Positions 19,615-30,961 of a DNA stretch of 64,000 nt are shown here, in pieces. How positions within the stretch are numbered: the first letter of the stretch is position 1; the number at the start of each line of letters is the position of its first letter. Source of the DNA: Blattabacterium cuenoti (GTDB taxonomy: Bacteria > Bacteroidota > Bacteroidia > Flavobacteriales > Blattabacteriaceae); the NCBI RefSeq assembly GCF_014251815.1, contig NZ_CP059202.1:372001-436000 (forward strand). Reading direction: 5' to 3'. The translations under genes were made by a program, and so were the position numbers. Below the pieces are notes generated by a model, which saw only the letters and a list, made by a program, of their open reading frames with translations, made no database searches and was not told where the DNA came from.

Positions 19615-20106
19615 TTACATAAACACAGCTTCCCCTCCTATCTCTTTAATAGAGGATAAAGCTCTTTTACTAAATTTATATGCATATATTTTCAGTGGAA
19701 AAAAAAGTCTTCCCCTTCCTAAAATTTTAATAATATCGTTTTTTCTAGCTAAATTATTTTTGACAAAAAAATCTTTATTAATAATATTTACTTTTTTTTC
19801 TTGTTTTTGATTAATTTTATCAATACAATTTTGAATTGTATCTAAATTAACCCCAACAATCTTTTTTTTTAATATGACATTTCTGCTTTTAAATCCAAAT
19901 TTAGGGATTCTTCTTTGTAGAGGCATTTGTCCTCCTTCAAATCCCTTTTTTTTAGAAAAACCAGACCTAGATTTTGCTCCTTTATGTCCTCTTCCACAAG
20001 TTCCTCCTTTTCCTGAACCTTGTCCTCTTCCTAATCTTAATTTTTTTTTTCTGGATCCACTATTTGGATGTAAAAAACTAATATTTAAATTATTTTTATC
20101 CATCAT
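19615..20106 (-). CDS. rplO: 50S ribosomal protein L15
   Basis: This large-subunit assembly protein has the hallmark glycine- and basic-rich stretch [20 protein letters not shown], followed by [17 protein letters not shown]. It has 163 residues. Two ATG codons stand in tandem at the start, so residue 1 is uncertain by one codon. The start overlaps the rpsE stop by 11 bases, leaving no room for rpmD (L30), which normally sits here. A run of 10 adenines lies in the coding strand near the 5' end. Confidence 0.96.
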   Translation of the reverse strand: MMDKNNLNISFLHPNSGSRKKKLRLGRGQGSGKGGTCGRGHKGAKSRSGFSKKKGFEGGQMPLQRRIPKFGFKSRNVILKKKIVGVNLDTIQNCIDKINQKQEKKVNIINKDFFVKNNLARKNDIIKILGRGRLFFPLKIYAYKFSKRALSSIKEIGGEAVFM

Positions 20107-20599
20107 ATACTTCTTTTATAGTAATCCCTCTTTGTTTTGCTATAATATGAACGTCTCTCATTTTGCTTAACGCTTTAATAGTAGCTTTTATAACATTATG
20201 ATGATTGGAAGACCCCTTAGATTTAGATAAAGCATTTCTTAAACCTGCAGCCTCAAGAACAGCTCTTAAAGGTCCTCCTGCAATAATTCCTGTTCCGTCA
20301 GAAGCTGGTTTAATAAGGACATGTGCTCCTCCATATTTAGCCTCTTGTTCATGAGGTATAGTTCCATTTGAAATACATACTTTACAAAGATTCCTTTTAG
20401 CTTGTTCTCCAGCTTTGTGAATAGCATCAGGAGCTTCTTTAGATTTTCCAAAACCATAACCTACTATTCCATTTTCATTTCCTTTTATAACAATAGCGCT
20501 AAAACTAAAGTACCTTCTTCCTTTAGTCACCTTACATACTCTTGTTACTCCAACCAACTTTTCTTTTAACTCTGTATATTTTATTTTTTTATCATACAT
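20096..20599 (-). CDS. rpsE: 30S ribosomal protein S5
   Basis: This protein is part of the decoding-fidelity region of the small subunit. In its 167 residues are [35 protein letters not shown] and [20 protein letters not shown], all typical. It follows rplR after 3 bases and overlaps rplO by 11 bases instead of being followed by rpmD. Confidence 0.97.
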   Translation of the reverse strand: MYDKKIKYTELKEKLVGVTRVCKVTKGRRYFSFSAIVIKGNENGIVGYGFGKSKEAPDAIHKAGEQAKRNLCKVCISNGTIPHEQEAKYGGAHVLIKPASDGTGIIAGGPLRAVLEAAGLRNALSKSKGSSNHHNVIKATIKALSKMRDVHIIAKQRGITIKEVYDG

Positions 20600-20602
20600 A
20601 TT

Positions 20603-20926
20603 TTAAAATTCTAATCCTACTTCTCTAATCCCCTCAGCCAAAGATTTAACTCTACCATGATACAAATATTTTCCTTTATCGAATACTAATTTTTTTATTT
20701 TCAACTTCTTAGCTCTCTCCCCTAACACCCTTCCAACTTTATAAGCTAATTCTGTTTTGTTTTTTTTATATTCATAAAATTTTGTCTCTTTTGAAGAAGA
20801 TGAAACTAAAGTTTTTCCGGATAAATCATCAATTATTTGCACATATATTTCTTTATTACTTCTAAAAACGGAAATTCTAGGTCTATTTGGATTTCCAAAA
20901 ACTTTTTTTAATTTTTTTTTTTTCAT
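20603..20926 (-). CDS. rplR: 50S ribosomal protein L18
   Basis: This 5S rRNA-binding protein has 107 residues with [20 protein letters not shown] and the C-terminal [20 protein letters not shown]. The coding strand has 12 consecutive adenines directly after the ATG (a tetra-lysine start), a tract prone to slippage. Its place between rplF and rpsE is standard. Confidence 0.96.
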   Translation of the reverse strand: MKKKKLKKVFGNPNRPRISVFRSNKEIYVQIIDDLSGKTLVSSSSKETKFYEYKKNKTELAYKVGRVLGERAKKLKIKKLVFDKGKYLYHGRVKSLAEGIREVGLEF

Positions 20927-20940
20927 TTTTTTAATTATTT

Positions 20941-21486
20941 CTAAGCGGATTTTCCTGCTTTTCTTCGAACTTCCTCTCCGAAATATCTTATTCCTTTTCC
21001 TTTATAAGGTTCTGGCTCTCTTAAAGATCTAATTTTTGCAGACATTATTCCTAATAATTGTTTATCGTAAGATTTCAAAATAATAATAAAATTCTTACCT
21101 TTTTCAGACTGAATTTTTATGTCAATTTCTTTAGGAATTTGCATCATAATATTATGAGAGTAACCCAAATTTAAATCCAAAATATCTTCTTTGTAAGAAG
21201 CTCTATACCCAACTCCTACTAATTCTAATTTCTTATGAAACCCTTCTGAAACTCCTATAATCATATTGTTGACTAACACATGATATAGACCATGTAAAGA
21301 TTTACATTTTTTACTATCATTATTTCTAATAATAAATAACTGGTTTTCTTTCAAATTAAATTGAAATTCTTTTGAAATTTTTTGACTTAAACTTCCTAAA
21401 AAACCTTTAACAAATATTTCATGATCAATAATTTTTACATACACATTTTTAGGAATAGAAATAGATTTTTTTCCAATTCTAGACAT
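20941..21486 (-). CDS. rplF: 50S ribosomal protein L6
   Basis: This large-subunit protein near the factor-binding site has 181 residues: [14 protein letters not shown] at the start, [20 protein letters not shown] in the middle, and [20 protein letters not shown] at the end, the most conserved L6 signature. It lies 13 bases after rpsH. Confidence 0.97.
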   Translation of the reverse strand: MSRIGKKSISIPKNVYVKIIDHEIFVKGFLGSLSQKISKEFQFNLKENQLFIIRNNDSKKCKSLHGLYHVLVNNMIIGVSEGFHKKLELVGVGYRASYKEDILDLNLGYSHNIMMQIPKEIDIKIQSEKGKNFIIILKSYDKQLLGIMSAKIRSLREPEPYKGKGIRYFGEEVRRKAGKSA

Positions 21487-21499
21487 TTTTAATGCTTTA

Positions 21500-21883
21500 T
21501 CAATATACGTAACATAGTATTTCCCCTCCTATTTTTTTCTTTCTTGCCTGTTTATCTGTAATAATCCCACTAGAAGTGGAAATTATAGCAGTCCCTAACC
21601 CATTCAATACTCTAGGTATATCTTTATATTTACAATACTTTCTTAATCCTGGTTTACTGATTCTAATAATTTTTTGAATAACAGGAGTTTTTCCTTTATA
21701 ATACTTCAAAGCTATTTTAATTCTTTTTTTATCTTTTTCTATTTTATAATCCAAAATATATCCGTTTTCTAGTAAAACACGAATAATTTCTTCCTTCATT
21801 TTAGAAGATGTTACCTCAAGTAGGTTATGTTTCGCAAAACTAGCGTTTCTAATTCTAGTTAAAAAATCAGCAATTACATCCAT
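21500..21883 (-). CDS. rpsH: 30S ribosomal protein S8
   Basis: This primary 16S-binding protein, which also acts as the spc-operon repressor in E. coli, has 127 residues. It has the typical start [13 protein letters not shown] and the C-terminal signature [20 protein letters not shown]. Whether it represses its own operon here cannot be seen. Confidence 0.97.
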   Translation of the reverse strand: MDVIADFLTRIRNASFAKHNLLEVTSSKMKEEIIRVLLENGYILDYKIEKDKKRIKIALKYYKGKTPVIQKIIRISKPGLRKYCKYKDIPRVLNGLGTAIISTSSGIITDKQARKKKIGGEILCYVY

Positions 21884-21899
21884 ATAAATAAGTATTATT

Positions 21900-22169
21900 T
21901 TACCAACTTGCTTTTTTAACTCCAGGAATAAGTCCTTGAGAGACTAAATTTCTAAACACGATACGAGATACTCCGAATTGACGCATATATCCTCTACATC
22001 TACCGGTAATAGTGCATCTATTTCTCAAACGAACAGGAGAGGCGTCTTTAGGAAGCTTTTGCAACAATTCATAATTTCCAGCCTTTTTTAAGGCTTTTCT
22101 TTTGTTTGCGTATTTTAATACCATTTTTTCTCTTTTTCTTTGTCTTGCTTTAACAGATTCTTTAGCCAT
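21900..22169 (-). CDS. rpsN: 30S ribosomal protein S14, long zinc-free type
   Basis: This protein has 89 residues starting [15 protein letters not shown]; a longer frame starting 57 bases upstream inside rplE is not credible. It carries the S14 signature [20 protein letters not shown] and lacks the paired CxxC zinc knuckle of the short type. It begins one base after the rplE stop codon. Confidence 0.96.
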   Translation of the reverse strand: MAKESVKARQRKREKMVLKYANKRKALKKAGNYELLQKLPKDASPVRLRNRCTITGRCRGYMRQFGVSRIVFRNLVSQGLIPGVKKASW

Positions 22170-22170
22170 T

Positions 22171-22722
22171 TTATTTTTTTTTAAAAGGGATTCCAAATAA
22201 AGATAAAAGACTTTTGGCTTCTTCATTTTTTTTTGCAGAAGTTACAAATGTAATATTCATTCCCATATTTTTTTTGATTTTATCAATATTTATTTCTGGA
22301 TAAATCATTTGTTCCATTATTCCCATATTATAATTTCCATGATTATCAAAACTACTTTCTTTTACTCCATTAAAATCTCTTACTCTGGGTAAAGAAACAA
22401 CAATAAGTCTTTCCAAAAACTCGTACATTTTTGTTCTTCTTAAAGTCACTTTTACCCCTATAGGCATTCCTTTTCTAAGTTTAAATCCTGATTCATCATG
22501 TTTAGAATAACAAAAAATAGCTTTTTGCCCTGTAATATTTGTTATTTCATTTACTGAATAATCTATTATTTTTTTATCAAAAATAGACGACCCGACTCCT
22601 TGATGGATCACTATTTTTATTAATTTAGGCACTTCCATAATAGAACTATATCTAAATTTTTTCATCAAACTGGGAACTATTTTTTCTATATAAAATTTTT
22701 GTAATCTAGATCGATAAATCAT
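22171..22722 (-). CDS. rplE: 50S ribosomal protein L5
   Basis: This 5S rRNA-binding protein forms a bridge with S13. The 183-residue sequence contains [38 protein letters not shown] and [10 protein letters not shown], all typical. It sits between rplX and rpsN. Confidence 0.97.
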   Translation of the reverse strand: MIYRSRLQKFYIEKIVPSLMKKFRYSSIMEVPKLIKIVIHQGVGSSIFDKKIIDYSVNEITNITGQKAIFCYSKHDESGFKLRKGMPIGVKVTLRRTKMYEFLERLIVVSLPRVRDFNGVKESSFDNHGNYNMGIMEQMIYPEINIDKIKKNMGMNITFVTSAKKNEEAKSLLSLFGIPFKKK

Positions 22723-22726
22723 TTTT

Positions 22727-22957
22727 CTATTTCTCTATTTTAATTTTTTTTAAATTAGATAGATGTATAGGTGCTTCTTTTTCTAGAATCCCACCTTTAG
22801 GTTTCTTTGGAGTCGGTTTAGTATGTCTTTTAACCATATTTATTCCACGTATAATAGCTTTATTTTTTTTTGAAAATACTTTTAAAATTACCCCTTCCAT
22901 TCCTCTATGATTTCCCGATAAAATTAATACTTTATCTTCTTTTTTTATTTTTTTCAT
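22727..22957 (-). CDS. rplX: 50S ribosomal protein L24, short
   Basis: This assembly-initiator protein has a KOW motif at residues 6-30 (EDKVLILSGNHRGMEGVILK) and the typical GINMVKRHTKPTPKKPKGG stretch. At 76 residues it is clearly shorter than the usual 100 or so; the C-terminal part after the second conserved block is missing. Position and motifs make the call secure. Confidence 0.95.
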   Translation of the reverse strand: MKKIKKEDKVLILSGNHRGMEGVILKVFSKKNKAIIRGINMVKRHTKPTPKKPKGGILEKEAPIHLSNLKKIKIEK

Positions 22958-22969
22958 AAAAAAATATTT

Positions 22970-23341
22970 TTATAAAACTTCTTGTGCCAAAGAAATAATT
23001 TTCATGTATTCTTTTTCTCTGAGTTCTCTTGCTACTGGACCAAAAACTCTTGTTCCCATTATCTCTCCAGAAGCATTAATTAATACACAAGCATTGTCAT
23101 CAAAACTGATGTAAGATCCATCTTTCCTTCTGGTTCTATTTTTTGTTCTGATTACTACAGCTTTACAAACTTGTCCCTTTTTAACCGTGGTTCCTCCAGA
23201 AGCAGCTACCTTTACAGTTACCACTATAGTATCACCTAATGAAGCATATCTTTTTTTTGTCCCCCCTAAAACTCTAATAACTAAAGCCTCCTTAGCTCCT
23301 GTATTATCCGATACTTTACATCTAGATTCTTGTTGTAACAT
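22970..23341 (-). CDS. rplN: 50S ribosomal protein L14
   Basis: This intersubunit bridge protein has 123 residues beginning [18 protein letters not shown], with the L14 signature [20 protein letters not shown] and the ending ISLAQEVL. Its ATG lies 20 bases inside the end of rpsQ. Confidence 0.98.
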   Translation of the reverse strand: MLQQESRCKVSDNTGAKEALVIRVLGGTKKRYASLGDTIVVTVKVAASGGTTVKKGQVCKAVVIRTKNRTRRKDGSYISFDDNACVLINASGEIMGTRVFGPVARELREKEYMKIISLAQEVL

Positions 23342-23621
23342 TATTAGATTTTTCTAATATACTAACTATTCTCCAACACTTTCTCTTGCTCATCGGACGC
23401 GTTTCCATTATGCTTATTTTATCTCCATTTTTAGAGATATTCTTTTCATCATGTACCATGTATTTTTTATTCTTTGTAATACTTTTTCCATAATACCTAT
23501 GTTTTACTTTTTTCGTTTCATATACCACAACAGTTTTATCCATTTTATCACTAATAACTATTCCTTGTCTTTGTTTTCTAATACTTCTGATTTCTTTTTT
23601 ATACTTATTTTTTTTTGTCAT
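23322..23621 (-). CDS. rpsQ: 30S ribosomal protein S17
   Basis: This 16S-binding OB-fold protein has 99 residues including [19 protein letters not shown] and [15 protein letters not shown]. It overlaps rpmC by 17 bases at its start and rplN by 20 bases at its end, an example of the strong compaction here. Confidence 0.97.
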   Translation of the reverse strand: MTKKNKYKKEIRSIRKQRQGIVISDKMDKTVVVYETKKVKHRYYGKSITKNKKYMVHDEKNISKNGDKISIMETRPMSKRKCWRIVSILEKSNNVTTRI

Positions 23622-23805
23622 TGATTTTTTTGTTATACTCAGTTTTTAATTTTGCAATATCTTTTCGTATAAATCTAATAATCATAGGATTTTTAAGAAT
23701 TTTAATATTATGATTGAATTTCATATTTTGATAATTTCTTTGTGTTTCATTAATTAGTTTTATTAAATCATGAATAGATAAATTTTTCATATTTAAACCA
23801 CTCAT
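23605..23805 (-). CDS. rpmC: 50S ribosomal protein L29
   Basis: This small protein at the exit tunnel has the L29 signature in [17 protein letters not shown]. Two starts are possible: the ATG at 23805, which forms an ATGA overlap with the rplP stop, or the ATG at 23790 (MKNLSIHDL), which looks closer to normal L29 N-termini. I keep the longer form (66 residues) because of the coupling, but the shorter is equally plausible. Confidence 0.93.
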   Translation of the reverse strand: MSGLNMKNLSIHDLIKLINETQRNYQNMKFNHNIKILKNPMIIRFIRKDIAKLKTEYNKKINDKKK

Positions 23806-24221
23806 AATTTTATTTCATTAGAATAAATAAATTTCATTTTTATAGGAAGTTTTTGGGCCGCTAATCTTAACGCTTCTCTAGCTACATTTGTTTCTACTCC
23901 ATTTACTTCAAATAATATTCTACCAGGTTTAACTACAGATACCCAAAATTCAACAGGCCCCTTTCCCTTTCCCATACGTACTTCTTGGGGTTTTTTTGTA
24001 GCAGGTTTATCAGGAAAAATATTAATCCACAATTGCCCTTCTCTTTTCATGTATCTTGTAGCAGCAATTCTTGCCGCTTCTAGTTGTCTAGAAGTTATCC
24101 AAGCACCTTCTAAAGCTTTAATTCCATATAAACCTCTAGAAAGAAAAATACCTTTTTTAGCATTTCCACGAATTCTTCCTTTTTGTTTTTTCTTATATTT
24201 TGTTTTCTTTGGTTGTAACAT
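23802..24221 (-). CDS. rplP: 50S ribosomal protein L16
   Basis: This protein organises the A-site finger and peptidyl transferase region. The 139-residue sequence contains [34 protein letters not shown] and the typical [18 protein letters not shown]. It is separated from rpsC by 46 bases, the largest gap within the S10-spc part. Confidence 0.98.
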   Translation of the reverse strand: MLQPKKTKYKKKQKGRIRGNAKKGIFLSRGLYGIKALEGAWITSRQLEAARIAATRYMKREGQLWINIFPDKPATKKPQEVRMGKGKGPVEFWVSVVKPGRILFEVNGVETNVAREALRLAAQKLPIKMKFIYSNEIKL

Positions 24222-24267
24222 TATTATTAAATAATAACTTAATGAATATATAAATAATGGAAAAAAT

Positions 24268-24963
24268 TTATTTATTTTTTTTCCTATAGTTTTTTTTCCC
24301 TTTCTGTTTTTTCTGAATTTCTAATAATGGAGACAATTCTCTTTTTCCATATATTTCTCCTTTCATTATCCACACTTTAATTCCTATACTTCCATAAACA
24401 GTATGAGCAACAGCCATATGATAATCTACATCAGCACGAAAAGTTCCAAGAGAAATTCTACCTTCTTTGTAGGTTTCACACCTTGCCATTTCTGATCCAT
24501 TTAATCTTCCAGAAATCTGGATTCTTATACCTTGAGCATTCATCCTTATAGCAGAAAGAATAGATAATTTGATTGCTTTTTTATAAGAAATGCGATTTTC
24601 TAATTGTCTAACTAAACCTTTAGCAACTAAAGGAGCATCTAATTCAGGACGTTTTACTTCTGAAATATTAATCTGAACCTCTTTTTTAGTAAGCTTTTTT
24701 AATTCTTTTCTTACTGTATCTACTTCATCTCCTCTCTTTCCTATTACAAGAGCAGGCCTTGATGTTCTAATAGTAATTGTTATAAATTTTAAAGTTCTTT
24801 CTATAAAAATACGGGAAACTATTCCTTTCGGAAATCTAGCTTCTATATATCTCCTTACTTTAAAATCTTCTTGTATTCTATCCTTATAATTCTTACACCA
24901 ACTAGATTGCCATCCTGTTATAATTCCCAGACGATTCACAATTGGATTTGTTTTTTGTCCCAT
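24268..24963 (-). CDS. rpsC: 30S ribosomal protein S3
   Basis: This protein lies at the mRNA entry site. It has a KH domain (around residues 60-100, with [14 protein letters not shown]) and a C-terminal domain with [16 protein letters not shown] and [12 protein letters not shown]. It has 231 residues. It lies between rplV and rplP as usual. Confidence 0.98.
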   Translation of the reverse strand: MGQKTNPIVNRLGIITGWQSSWCKNYKDRIQEDFKVRRYIEARFPKGIVSRIFIERTLKFITITIRTSRPALVIGKRGDEVDTVRKELKKLTKKEVQINISEVKRPELDAPLVAKGLVRQLENRISYKKAIKLSILSAIRMNAQGIRIQISGRLNGSEMARCETYKEGRISLGTFRADVDYHMAVAHTVYGSIGIKVWIMKGEIYGKRELSPLLEIQKKQKGKKNYRKKNK

Positions 24964-24969
24964 AAAAAA

Positions 24970-25341
24970 TTATGTTTCTTTTTTTTTTTCTAGAAAAACT
25001 ATAATATTACTTGATCTTTTTCTTATTCTATGTCCTCTTCCTTGAGGAACAGGACGTAATCTTTTTAAAGTTCTACCTTGATTAATTCTAATTTCTTTTA
25101 TATATAAAAATTCTATTTTTTCAGAGTAAGATTGATAATTCTTTTTTTTCCAGTTAGATAATAAAGAAAGAAGAAGTGTTTTAAAAATAAAAGAAATTCT
25201 TCTTTTTTTGCTATAAGTTAACAAATCCAAAGCTTGAAATATTTCTTTATTTCGAATTAAGTTTGCTATCAACCTCATTTTTCTAGGAGAAGTTCTAACT
25301 CCATTTAAAGAAGCTGAAGCTATATTGGTTTCTTCTTTCAT
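24970..25341 (-). CDS. rplV: 50S ribosomal protein L22
   Basis: This protein lines the exit tunnel. It has 123 residues with SLNGVRTSPRKMRLIANLIR near the start and the tunnel-loop region INQGRTLKRLRPVPQGRGHR. The last residues are lysine- and glutamate-rich. It follows rpsS by 6 bases. Confidence 0.97.
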   Translation of the reverse strand: MKEETNIASASLNGVRTSPRKMRLIANLIRNKEIFQALDLLTYSKKRRISFIFKTLLLSLLSNWKKKNYQSYSEKIEFLYIKEIRINQGRTLKRLRPVPQGRGHRIRKRSSNIIVFLEKKKET

Positions 25342-25347
25342 ATTATC

Positions 25348-25632
25348 CTAATTTTTGGTTTTCAATTTATTTTTAGATCCAGAATGTCCTCTAAAAGTAC
25401 GAGTAGGAGAAAACTCACCGAGTTTATGTCCAATCATATTTTCTGTAACATATACATTAATAAATTGTTTTCCATTATGAACAGCAAAAGTTTGCCCTAC
25501 AAAATCAGGTAAAATAGTGGAAGGCCTAGACCAAGTTTTAATTATGGTTTTTTTATCTAATTTAATATTATTTAATACTTTTTTATATAATTGTTGAGAT
25601 ACATATGGTCCCTTTTTTAAAGATCTTGCCAT
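25348..25632 (-). CDS. rpsS: 30S ribosomal protein S19
   Basis: This head protein of the small subunit has 94 residues: [11 protein letters not shown] at the start, [16 protein letters not shown], and the signature [17 protein letters not shown]. It lies between rplB and rplV. Confidence 0.98.
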   Translation of the reverse strand: MARSLKKGPYVSQQLYKKVLNNIKLDKKTIIKTWSRPSTILPDFVGQTFAVHNGKQFINVYVTENMIGHKLGEFSPTRTFRGHSGSKNKLKTKN

Positions 25633-25646
25633 AACTTATAAAGTTT

Positions 25647-26471
25647 TTATTTTTTTCTTCTTTGCAAAATATATCTATTAGAATATCGTTTTCTAGAACG
25701 AGTTCTAAATCCTTTAGCAGGTTTTCCTTTTCTATTTCTGGGTATTCCTCCAGAAGCTTTCCCTTCTCCTCCTCCCATTGGATGATCTACAGGATTCATA
25801 GCTACACCTCGTGTTCTAGGTCTTTTTCCTATATGTCTTTTTTTTCCAGCTTTTCCATATGTTTCCAATTGATGATCCGGATTAGAAACAATACCAATTG
25901 TAGCCATACAAGTATTCATTATCATTCTAACCTCTCCAGAAGGAAGCTTAATTGTTGCATATTTTTCGTCTTTTGCAAACAATTGAGCAAAAGATCCAGC
26001 ACTTCTTGCTATTTTTGCCCCTTGCCCTGGCTTAATCTCTATACAAGATATATTAGTCCCTAAAGGGATATCACTTAAAAAAGTAGAATTTCCTATATTG
26101 AAAGGTATATTTTTTCCAGAAACAACTTTTTGACCCACTTTAAACCCTTCCATTGTCACAATATACCTTTTTTCTCCATCCTCATAATGAAGTAAAGAAA
26201 TAAAAGAAGAACGATTAGGATCATATTCTATAGATTTTATAACAGCAGGAATACCAAATTTTTTTCTTTTAAAATCTATTATTCTATATTTCTTTTTATG
26301 CCCCCCTCCAAAATAACGCATCGTCATACGACCCATATTATTTCTTCCTCCGGATTTTCGCATTCCTTTTACTAAAGTTTTTTCACAACTATAATTTGTA
26401 AGTTGATCAAAACAATTCATAATTCTAAAGCGTTGACCAGGTGTTATAGGTTTTAATTTTTTTATTGACAT
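25647..26471 (-). CDS. rplB: 50S ribosomal protein L2
   Basis: This core peptidyl-transferase-centre protein has 274 residues, with [20 protein letters not shown] near the N-terminus and the universal C-terminal loop [20 protein letters not shown], which contains the conserved histidine. It starts with an overlap of one base with the rplW stop. Confidence 0.98.
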   Translation of the reverse strand: MSIKKLKPITPGQRFRIMNCFDQLTNYSCEKTLVKGMRKSGGRNNMGRMTMRYFGGGHKKKYRIIDFKRKKFGIPAVIKSIEYDPNRSSFISLLHYEDGEKRYIVTMEGFKVGQKVVSGKNIPFNIGNSTFLSDIPLGTNISCIEIKPGQGAKIARSAGSFAQLFAKDEKYATIKLPSGEVRMIMNTCMATIGIVSNPDHQLETYGKAGKKRHIGKRPRTRGVAMNPVDHPMGGGEGKASGGIPRNRKGKPAKGFRTRSRKRYSNRYILQRRKK

Positions 26472-26761
26472 TAAATTTCTTTTTTATTGAAAATATCAAT
26501 TTTTTGATTTTCGTAAAATTGAACAATAATTTTTTTTATTTTATTAGTTTTTCCATAAATGAATCCTTTTTTAGTATACTTAGATTTATCCTTTCTGGGG
26601 TAAATCATTGTTCTAATATTTTTTACAGAAAATCCAAATAATTTTTCTATCTCTTTTTTAATTTGAATCTTATTATAATTTCTGTTCACAGAAAAAGTAT
26701 AAAAATTATATTTTTCTCCTTTATAAGACTTATCTGTGATAAAAGGTTTTATTAAAAACAT
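26471..26761 (-). CDS. rplW: 50S ribosomal protein L23
   Basis: This protein at the exit port docks SRP and trigger factor. It has 96 residues with [19 protein letters not shown] and [20 protein letters not shown], matching L23. The C-terminus is a short lysine-rich tail. It follows rplD by 2 bases. Confidence 0.95.
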   Translation of the reverse strand: MFLIKPFITDKSYKGEKYNFYTFSVNRNYNKIQIKKEIEKLFGFSVKNIRTMIYPRKDKSKYTKKGFIYGKTNKIKKIIVQFYENQKIDIFNKKEI

Positions 26762-26763
26762 AT

Positions 26764-27393
26764 TTATATCGATAAAAATTGATAAATTCTATGAATAGAA
26801 TTTTCAGAAAAGATAATATATGGAAAATTTATCAGTGAAAAACAATCTAATTCGTTTACACTTAATAATTTAAAATTTCTTAAATTTCTAGAAGACAAAT
26901 ACAAATTTGTATTTGTTTCTCCAATTACCATTAATGATTTTTTATTTTCTAATCGTAAAGATTTCAATAAATTTAAAATAAATTTTGTTTTTGGAACATT
27001 TAATTTGAAATCTTCAAGAATCATAACTTTATGATGTACTAATTTTTGTTCTATAAGAAATTTTCTGACTATATTTTTAGTATGTTTATTGATTTTTATA
27101 AAGTATTTTCTGGGTTTAGGCCCAAAAACTCTCCCCCCCCCTCTGAAAATAGGATTTTTTATATCTCCTTTTCTAGAACCTCCAGTCCCTTTTTGTCGAT
27201 GCAATTTTTTAGTACTTCCCGACAATTCTCCTCTTTCTTTAGACTTATGTGTTCCTTGACGTTGAGCTGATAGAAATCTTTTGATTTCTAAATGTAAAGG
27301 ATGATTATAGGATTTTTTTAAAAAAATATTATCGTTAAATTCTATTTTTTTATTAGTACAATTTCCTTTTTCATCTAAAATTTTTAATTCCAT
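26764..27393 (-). CDS. rplD: 50S ribosomal protein L4
   Basis: This exit-tunnel protein has the L4 loop with [20 protein letters not shown] and [15 protein letters not shown], and [13 protein letters not shown]. It has 209 residues. It overlaps the rplC end by 10 bases. E. coli L4 also represses the S10 operon; nothing here shows that. Confidence 0.97.
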   Translation of the reverse strand: MELKILDEKGNCTNKKIEFNDNIFLKKSYNHPLHLEIKRFLSAQRQGTHKSKERGELSGSTKKLHRQKGTGGSRKGDIKNPIFRGGGRVFGPKPRKYFIKINKHTKNIVRKFLIEQKLVHHKVMILEDFKLNVPKTKFILNLLKSLRLENKKSLMVIGETNTNLYLSSRNLRNFKLLSVNELDCFSLINFPYIIFSENSIHRIYQFLSI

Positions 27394-28016
27394 TCTTTTT
27401 TTTGAATCATTAAGTATGAATTTTTATTTCCTGGAACAGAACCTTTTAAAATTAGGATATTATGACCAGGATCTATTTTCAATATTTTTAAATTTTTTAT
27501 AGTTACGCTTTTTTTTCCCATTTTTCCAGCCATTTTTTTTCCTTTGAAGACACGTGAGGGATCAGATCCAGCCCCTATTGATCCTGGAGCTCTTAAACGA
27601 TTGTGTTGCCCATGTGTTCTTTCTCCCACTCCTGAAAAATTATGCCTTTTGACTACACCTTGGAATCCTTTTCCTTTAGAAATTCCTTTTACATTCACCA
27701 ATTCTCCTTCTTTAAAAATATCAATCGTAATTGAATTTCCCAAAATAAAATCAGAGACTTTATTCATTTTAAATTCCAATAATTTTTTTTTAGGAGATAA
27801 TCCTGCTTTTTTAAAATGACCAAATAAAGATTTATTAGTTCTTCCAATATTTTTATCATCTACCCCCAATTGAATCGAAGAATAACCATCATTTTCTTTT
27901 TTTTTTATCTGAACAATACAACAAGGGTTCACTTTTATAACCGTACATGGAACATTTTCCCCATTTACTAGAAATATGTTAGTCATTCCTATATTTTTAC
28001 CTATTAATCCAATCAT
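27384..28016 (-). CDS. rplC: 50S ribosomal protein L3
   Basis: This early assembly protein near the peptidyl transferase centre has 210 residues with [15 protein letters not shown], the signature [20 protein letters not shown] and [20 protein letters not shown]. It follows rpsJ by 7 bases. Confidence 0.98.
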   Translation of the reverse strand: MIGLIGKNIGMTNIFLVNGENVPCTVIKVNPCCIVQIKKKENDGYSSIQLGVDDKNIGRTNKSLFGHFKKAGLSPKKKLLEFKMNKVSDFILGNSITIDIFKEGELVNVKGISKGKGFQGVVKRHNFSGVGERTHGQHNRLRAPGSIGAGSDPSRVFKGKKMAGKMGKKSVTIKNLKILKIDPGHNILILKGSVPGNKNSYLMIQKKEWN

Positions 28017-28023
28017 ATATTTA

Positions 28024-28329
28024 TTATACTTTTATTTCTGCTTCCACTCCACTGGGTAATTCCAGTTTCATTAATGCATCTACTGTTTTAGATGAAGCGT
28101 TATGAATTTGCAGAAGTCTTTTATGAGTGGGAAGAAAAAATTGTTCTCTCGATTTTTTATTTGCATGAGGAGAACGTAATACCGTAAATATTTTTTTTTC
28201 AGTAGGTAAAGGAACCGGTCCATTTAATACAACTCCTGTAGGAAGGACAGAATTTACAATTCTTTCGGCTGATTTATCTAACAAATTGTAATCATAAGAT
28301 TTCAATTTAATTTTTATATTATGACCCAT
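28024..28329 (-). CDS. rpsJ: 30S ribosomal protein S10
   Basis: This head protein, also a NusB partner in antitermination, has 101 residues with [40 protein letters not shown] and [11 protein letters not shown]. It follows fusA by 6 bases, so the str and S10 operons are joined. Confidence 0.98.
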   Translation of the reverse strand: MGHNIKIKLKSYDYNLLDKSAERIVNSVLPTGVVLNGPVPLPTEKKIFTVLRSPHANKKSREQFFLPTHKRLLQIHNASSKTVDALMKLELPSGVEAEIKV

Positions 28330-28335
28330 AGTATA

Positions 28336-30462
28336 TCAGTTTTTTCTACTATTATTTTTATTTCTGCTTTTGTTTTCTATAATTATATTTTCTATTATAT
28401 TTTCAGGAACTGTATCATAATGAGAAAATTCCATAACAGAAGTCCCTCTACCAGAAGAAAGCGTTCGTAACACAGTTACATACCCAAACATCTCAGATAG
28501 TGGGACTAAAGCTTGAATTACTTTTATATTATTTTTACTATTCATGTTTTGTACAATTCCTCTTCTCCGATTTAAATCCCCTATTACATCTCCCATATTT
28601 TCTTCTGGAATCAAAACTTCTAATTTCATAATTGGTTCTAATAAAACGGGTTTAGCTTTTTTAGCCGCTTCTCTAAATCCTAATTTTCCTGCTAATTCAA
28701 AAGATAGTTGATCAGAATCAACGGAATGGTAAGATCCATCTAAGATAGTAACTTTAGCGCTATCTATTTCATATCCAGATAAAGGTCCATTTTTCATCAT
28801 CTCTCTAAATCCTTTTTCTATAGAAGGAATATATTCTTTAGGTATATTTCCTCCTTTTATTTTATTAATGAAAACTAAACCGGATTTTCCTATATTCCCC
28901 GGTTCTAATCTAAACAATATATCTGCATATTTACCTCTACCTCCTGTCTGTTTTTTATAAATTTCTCTATGTTCTACTAAATCCGTTAAAGCTTCTTTGT
29001 ATTCTACTTGAGGTTTTCCCTGATTCACTTCTACTTTAAATTCTCGCTTCATTCTATCTACAATTATTTCTAAATGAAGTTCCCCCATTCCAGAAATGAT
29101 AGTTTGACCTGTATAGTTGTCTGTTCTTACTTGAAAGGTAGGATCTTCTTCCATTAGCTTTGATAAAGCTAAACTCATTTTATCTATATCAGACTTATAT
29201 TTAGGCTCAATAGCCAAACCAATTACTGGTTCTGGAAATAATATTTGTTCCAATAAAATTGGATATTTTTCATCACATAAAGTATCACCTGTTTTAATAT
29301 CTTTAAATCCGACTACAGCTGCTATATCTCCAGCTCCAATTTTGTTCACTGGATTTTGTTTATTTGCATGCATTTGGTATATTCTAGAAATACGTTCCTT
29401 ATTTCCTGATCTAGCATTAAAACTATAAGACCCAGATTCTATTTTTCCAGAATAAACTCTGAAAAAAGCCAATCTACCAACAAAAGGATCACTTGCAATT
29501 TTAAAAGCCAAAGCAGAAAAAGGTTCATTTTCATTAGGTTTTCTTTTTTCTTTTTTTTTATTAATCGGATTAATTCCAATAACATCCTTAACATCAAGAG
29601 GAGAAGGTAAATACCTACATATGGCATCTAATATAGATTGAACTCCTTTATTCTTGAAAGAAGAGCCACATAAAATAGGAATTACTTTCATTTTTATGGT
29701 ATTTTCCCGCAGGGAAAAAATAATTTCCTCTTGTGATATAGAAGAGTAATTTTCGTCTCCATACAAAAATTTTTCCATGATTCTATCATCATGTTCAGAT
29801 AACGTTTCAAGAAGTTGATTTTGATAATCATAAACCAAATTTTTCATATCATCTGGAATAGGAACTCTCTGATATGTCATTCCATAATTTTTTTCGTCCC
29901 ATATAATAGCTTGATTAGCTATCAAATCTATGACCCCTCTAAAATTATCTCCAATACCAATAGGTATTTGCAAAGGAACTGGATGAGATCCTAAATTTTT
30001 ACGAATTTGAGAACAAACATTAAAAAAATCGGATCCTTGACGATCCATTTTATTTACAAAAGCTATCCTAGGAATAGAATATTTATCAGCTTGTCTCCAT
30101 ACAGTTTCTGATTGAGGTTCGACACCGTCTACTGCACTAAATAAAACAACCATTCCATCCAATACTCTCATAGATCTCTCTACTTCTACAGTAAAATCTA
30201 CATGTCCTGGGGTATCTATAATATTAATCTGATATTTTTCTTTATTATACATCCATTCACAACATGTTGCTGCAGAAGTTATAGTTATTCCACGTTCTTG
30301 TTCTTGCTGCATCCAATCCATAGTTGCAGCCCCATCATGAACTTCTCCTATTTTGTGATTTATACCTGTATAAAACAAAATTCTTTCCGTAGTAGTAGTT
30401 TTTCCTGCATCAATATGCGCCGCTATTCCTATATTTCTCGTATATTTTAAATCTTTTGCCAT
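28336..30462 (-). CDS. fusA: Elongation factor G
   Basis: This translocation GTPase has 708 residues. G1 is [15 protein letters not shown], the switch region carries [19 protein letters not shown]3 is DTPGHVDF and G4 is NKMDRQG. Domains II-V follow, with [20 protein letters not shown] and [16 protein letters not shown] at the C-terminus. Only one EF-G is in the window. It sits between rpsG and rpsJ, as in the str operon; tuf is not here. Confidence 0.98.
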   Translation of the reverse strand: MAKDLKYTRNIGIAAHIDAGKTTTTERILFYTGINHKIGEVHDGAATMDWMQQEQERGITITSAATCCEWMYNKEKYQINIIDTPGHVDFTVEVERSMRVLDGMVVLFSAVDGVEPQSETVWRQADKYSIPRIAFVNKMDRQGSDFFNVCSQIRKNLGSHPVPLQIPIGIGDNFRGVIDLIANQAIIWDEKNYGMTYQRVPIPDDMKNLVYDYQNQLLETLSEHDDRIMEKFLYGDENYSSISQEEIIFSLRENTIKMKVIPILCGSSFKNKGVQSILDAICRYLPSPLDVKDVIGINPINKKKEKRKPNENEPFSALAFKIASDPFVGRLAFFRVYSGKIESGSYSFNARSGNKERISRIYQMHANKQNPVNKIGAGDIAAVVGFKDIKTGDTLCDEKYPILLEQILFPEPVIGLAIEPKYKSDIDKMSLALSKLMEEDPTFQVRTDNYTGQTIISGMGELHLEIIVDRMKREFKVEVNQGKPQVEYKEALTDLVEHREIYKKQTGGRGKYADILFRLEPGNIGKSGLVFINKIKGGNIPKEYIPSIEKGFREMMKNGPLSGYEIDSAKVTILDGSYHSVDSDQLSFELAGKLGFREAAKKAKPVLLEPIMKLEVLIPEENMGDVIGDLNRRRGIVQNMNSKNNIKVIQALVPLSEMFGYVTVLRTLSSGRGTSVMEFSHYDTVPENIIENIIIENKSRNKNNSRKN

Positions 30463-30467
30463 AAAAA

Positions 30468-30944
30468 TTAAAATCTAAAATGCGAAAAGGCTTTATTTGC
30501 TTCGGCCATTTTATGAATATTTTCTTTTCTTTTTACTGCTTCACCTTGCTCTTGAAAAGCATCCCATATTTCATATGCCAATTTATTTGCCATCGTTTTC
30601 TCCGTCCTAATAGAAGCACAAGATATTAACAATTTCATTGCTTTTGTTATTTTACTGTTAGAAGAAATAGGAGCAGGGACTTGAATGTTAGATCCCCCCA
30701 TACGACGACTTATAACTTCTACATGAGGCGTCACATTTTTTAATCCTTCTTTCCATATTTCTAATGCAGATTTTTCCTCTTTTTCTTTAATAATGTCGAT
30801 TTTATTCATGGCATTATAAAATATATTATAAGCTATATTTTTTTTTCCATTTTTCATTATATGATTCACAAAACGTGTTACCAGAGGATCATTAAATTTA
30901 GGATCCGGAAAATATACCTTTTCTTTTTTTTTAACTTTTCTCAT
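30468..30944 (-). CDS. rpsG: 30S ribosomal protein S7
   Basis: This primary 16S head-domain binder has 158 residues with [35 protein letters not shown] and [20 protein letters not shown]. It lies between rpsL and fusA. Confidence 0.98.
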   Translation of the reverse strand: MRKVKKKEKVYFPDPKFNDPLVTRFVNHIMKNGKKNIAYNIFYNAMNKIDIIKEKEEKSALEIWKEGLKNVTPHVEVISRRMGGSNIQVPAPISSNSKITKAMKLLISCASIRTEKTMANKLAYEIWDAFQEQGEAVKRKENIHKMAEANKAFSHFRF

Positions 30945-30961
30945 TGATAGTTTAATCTTTT

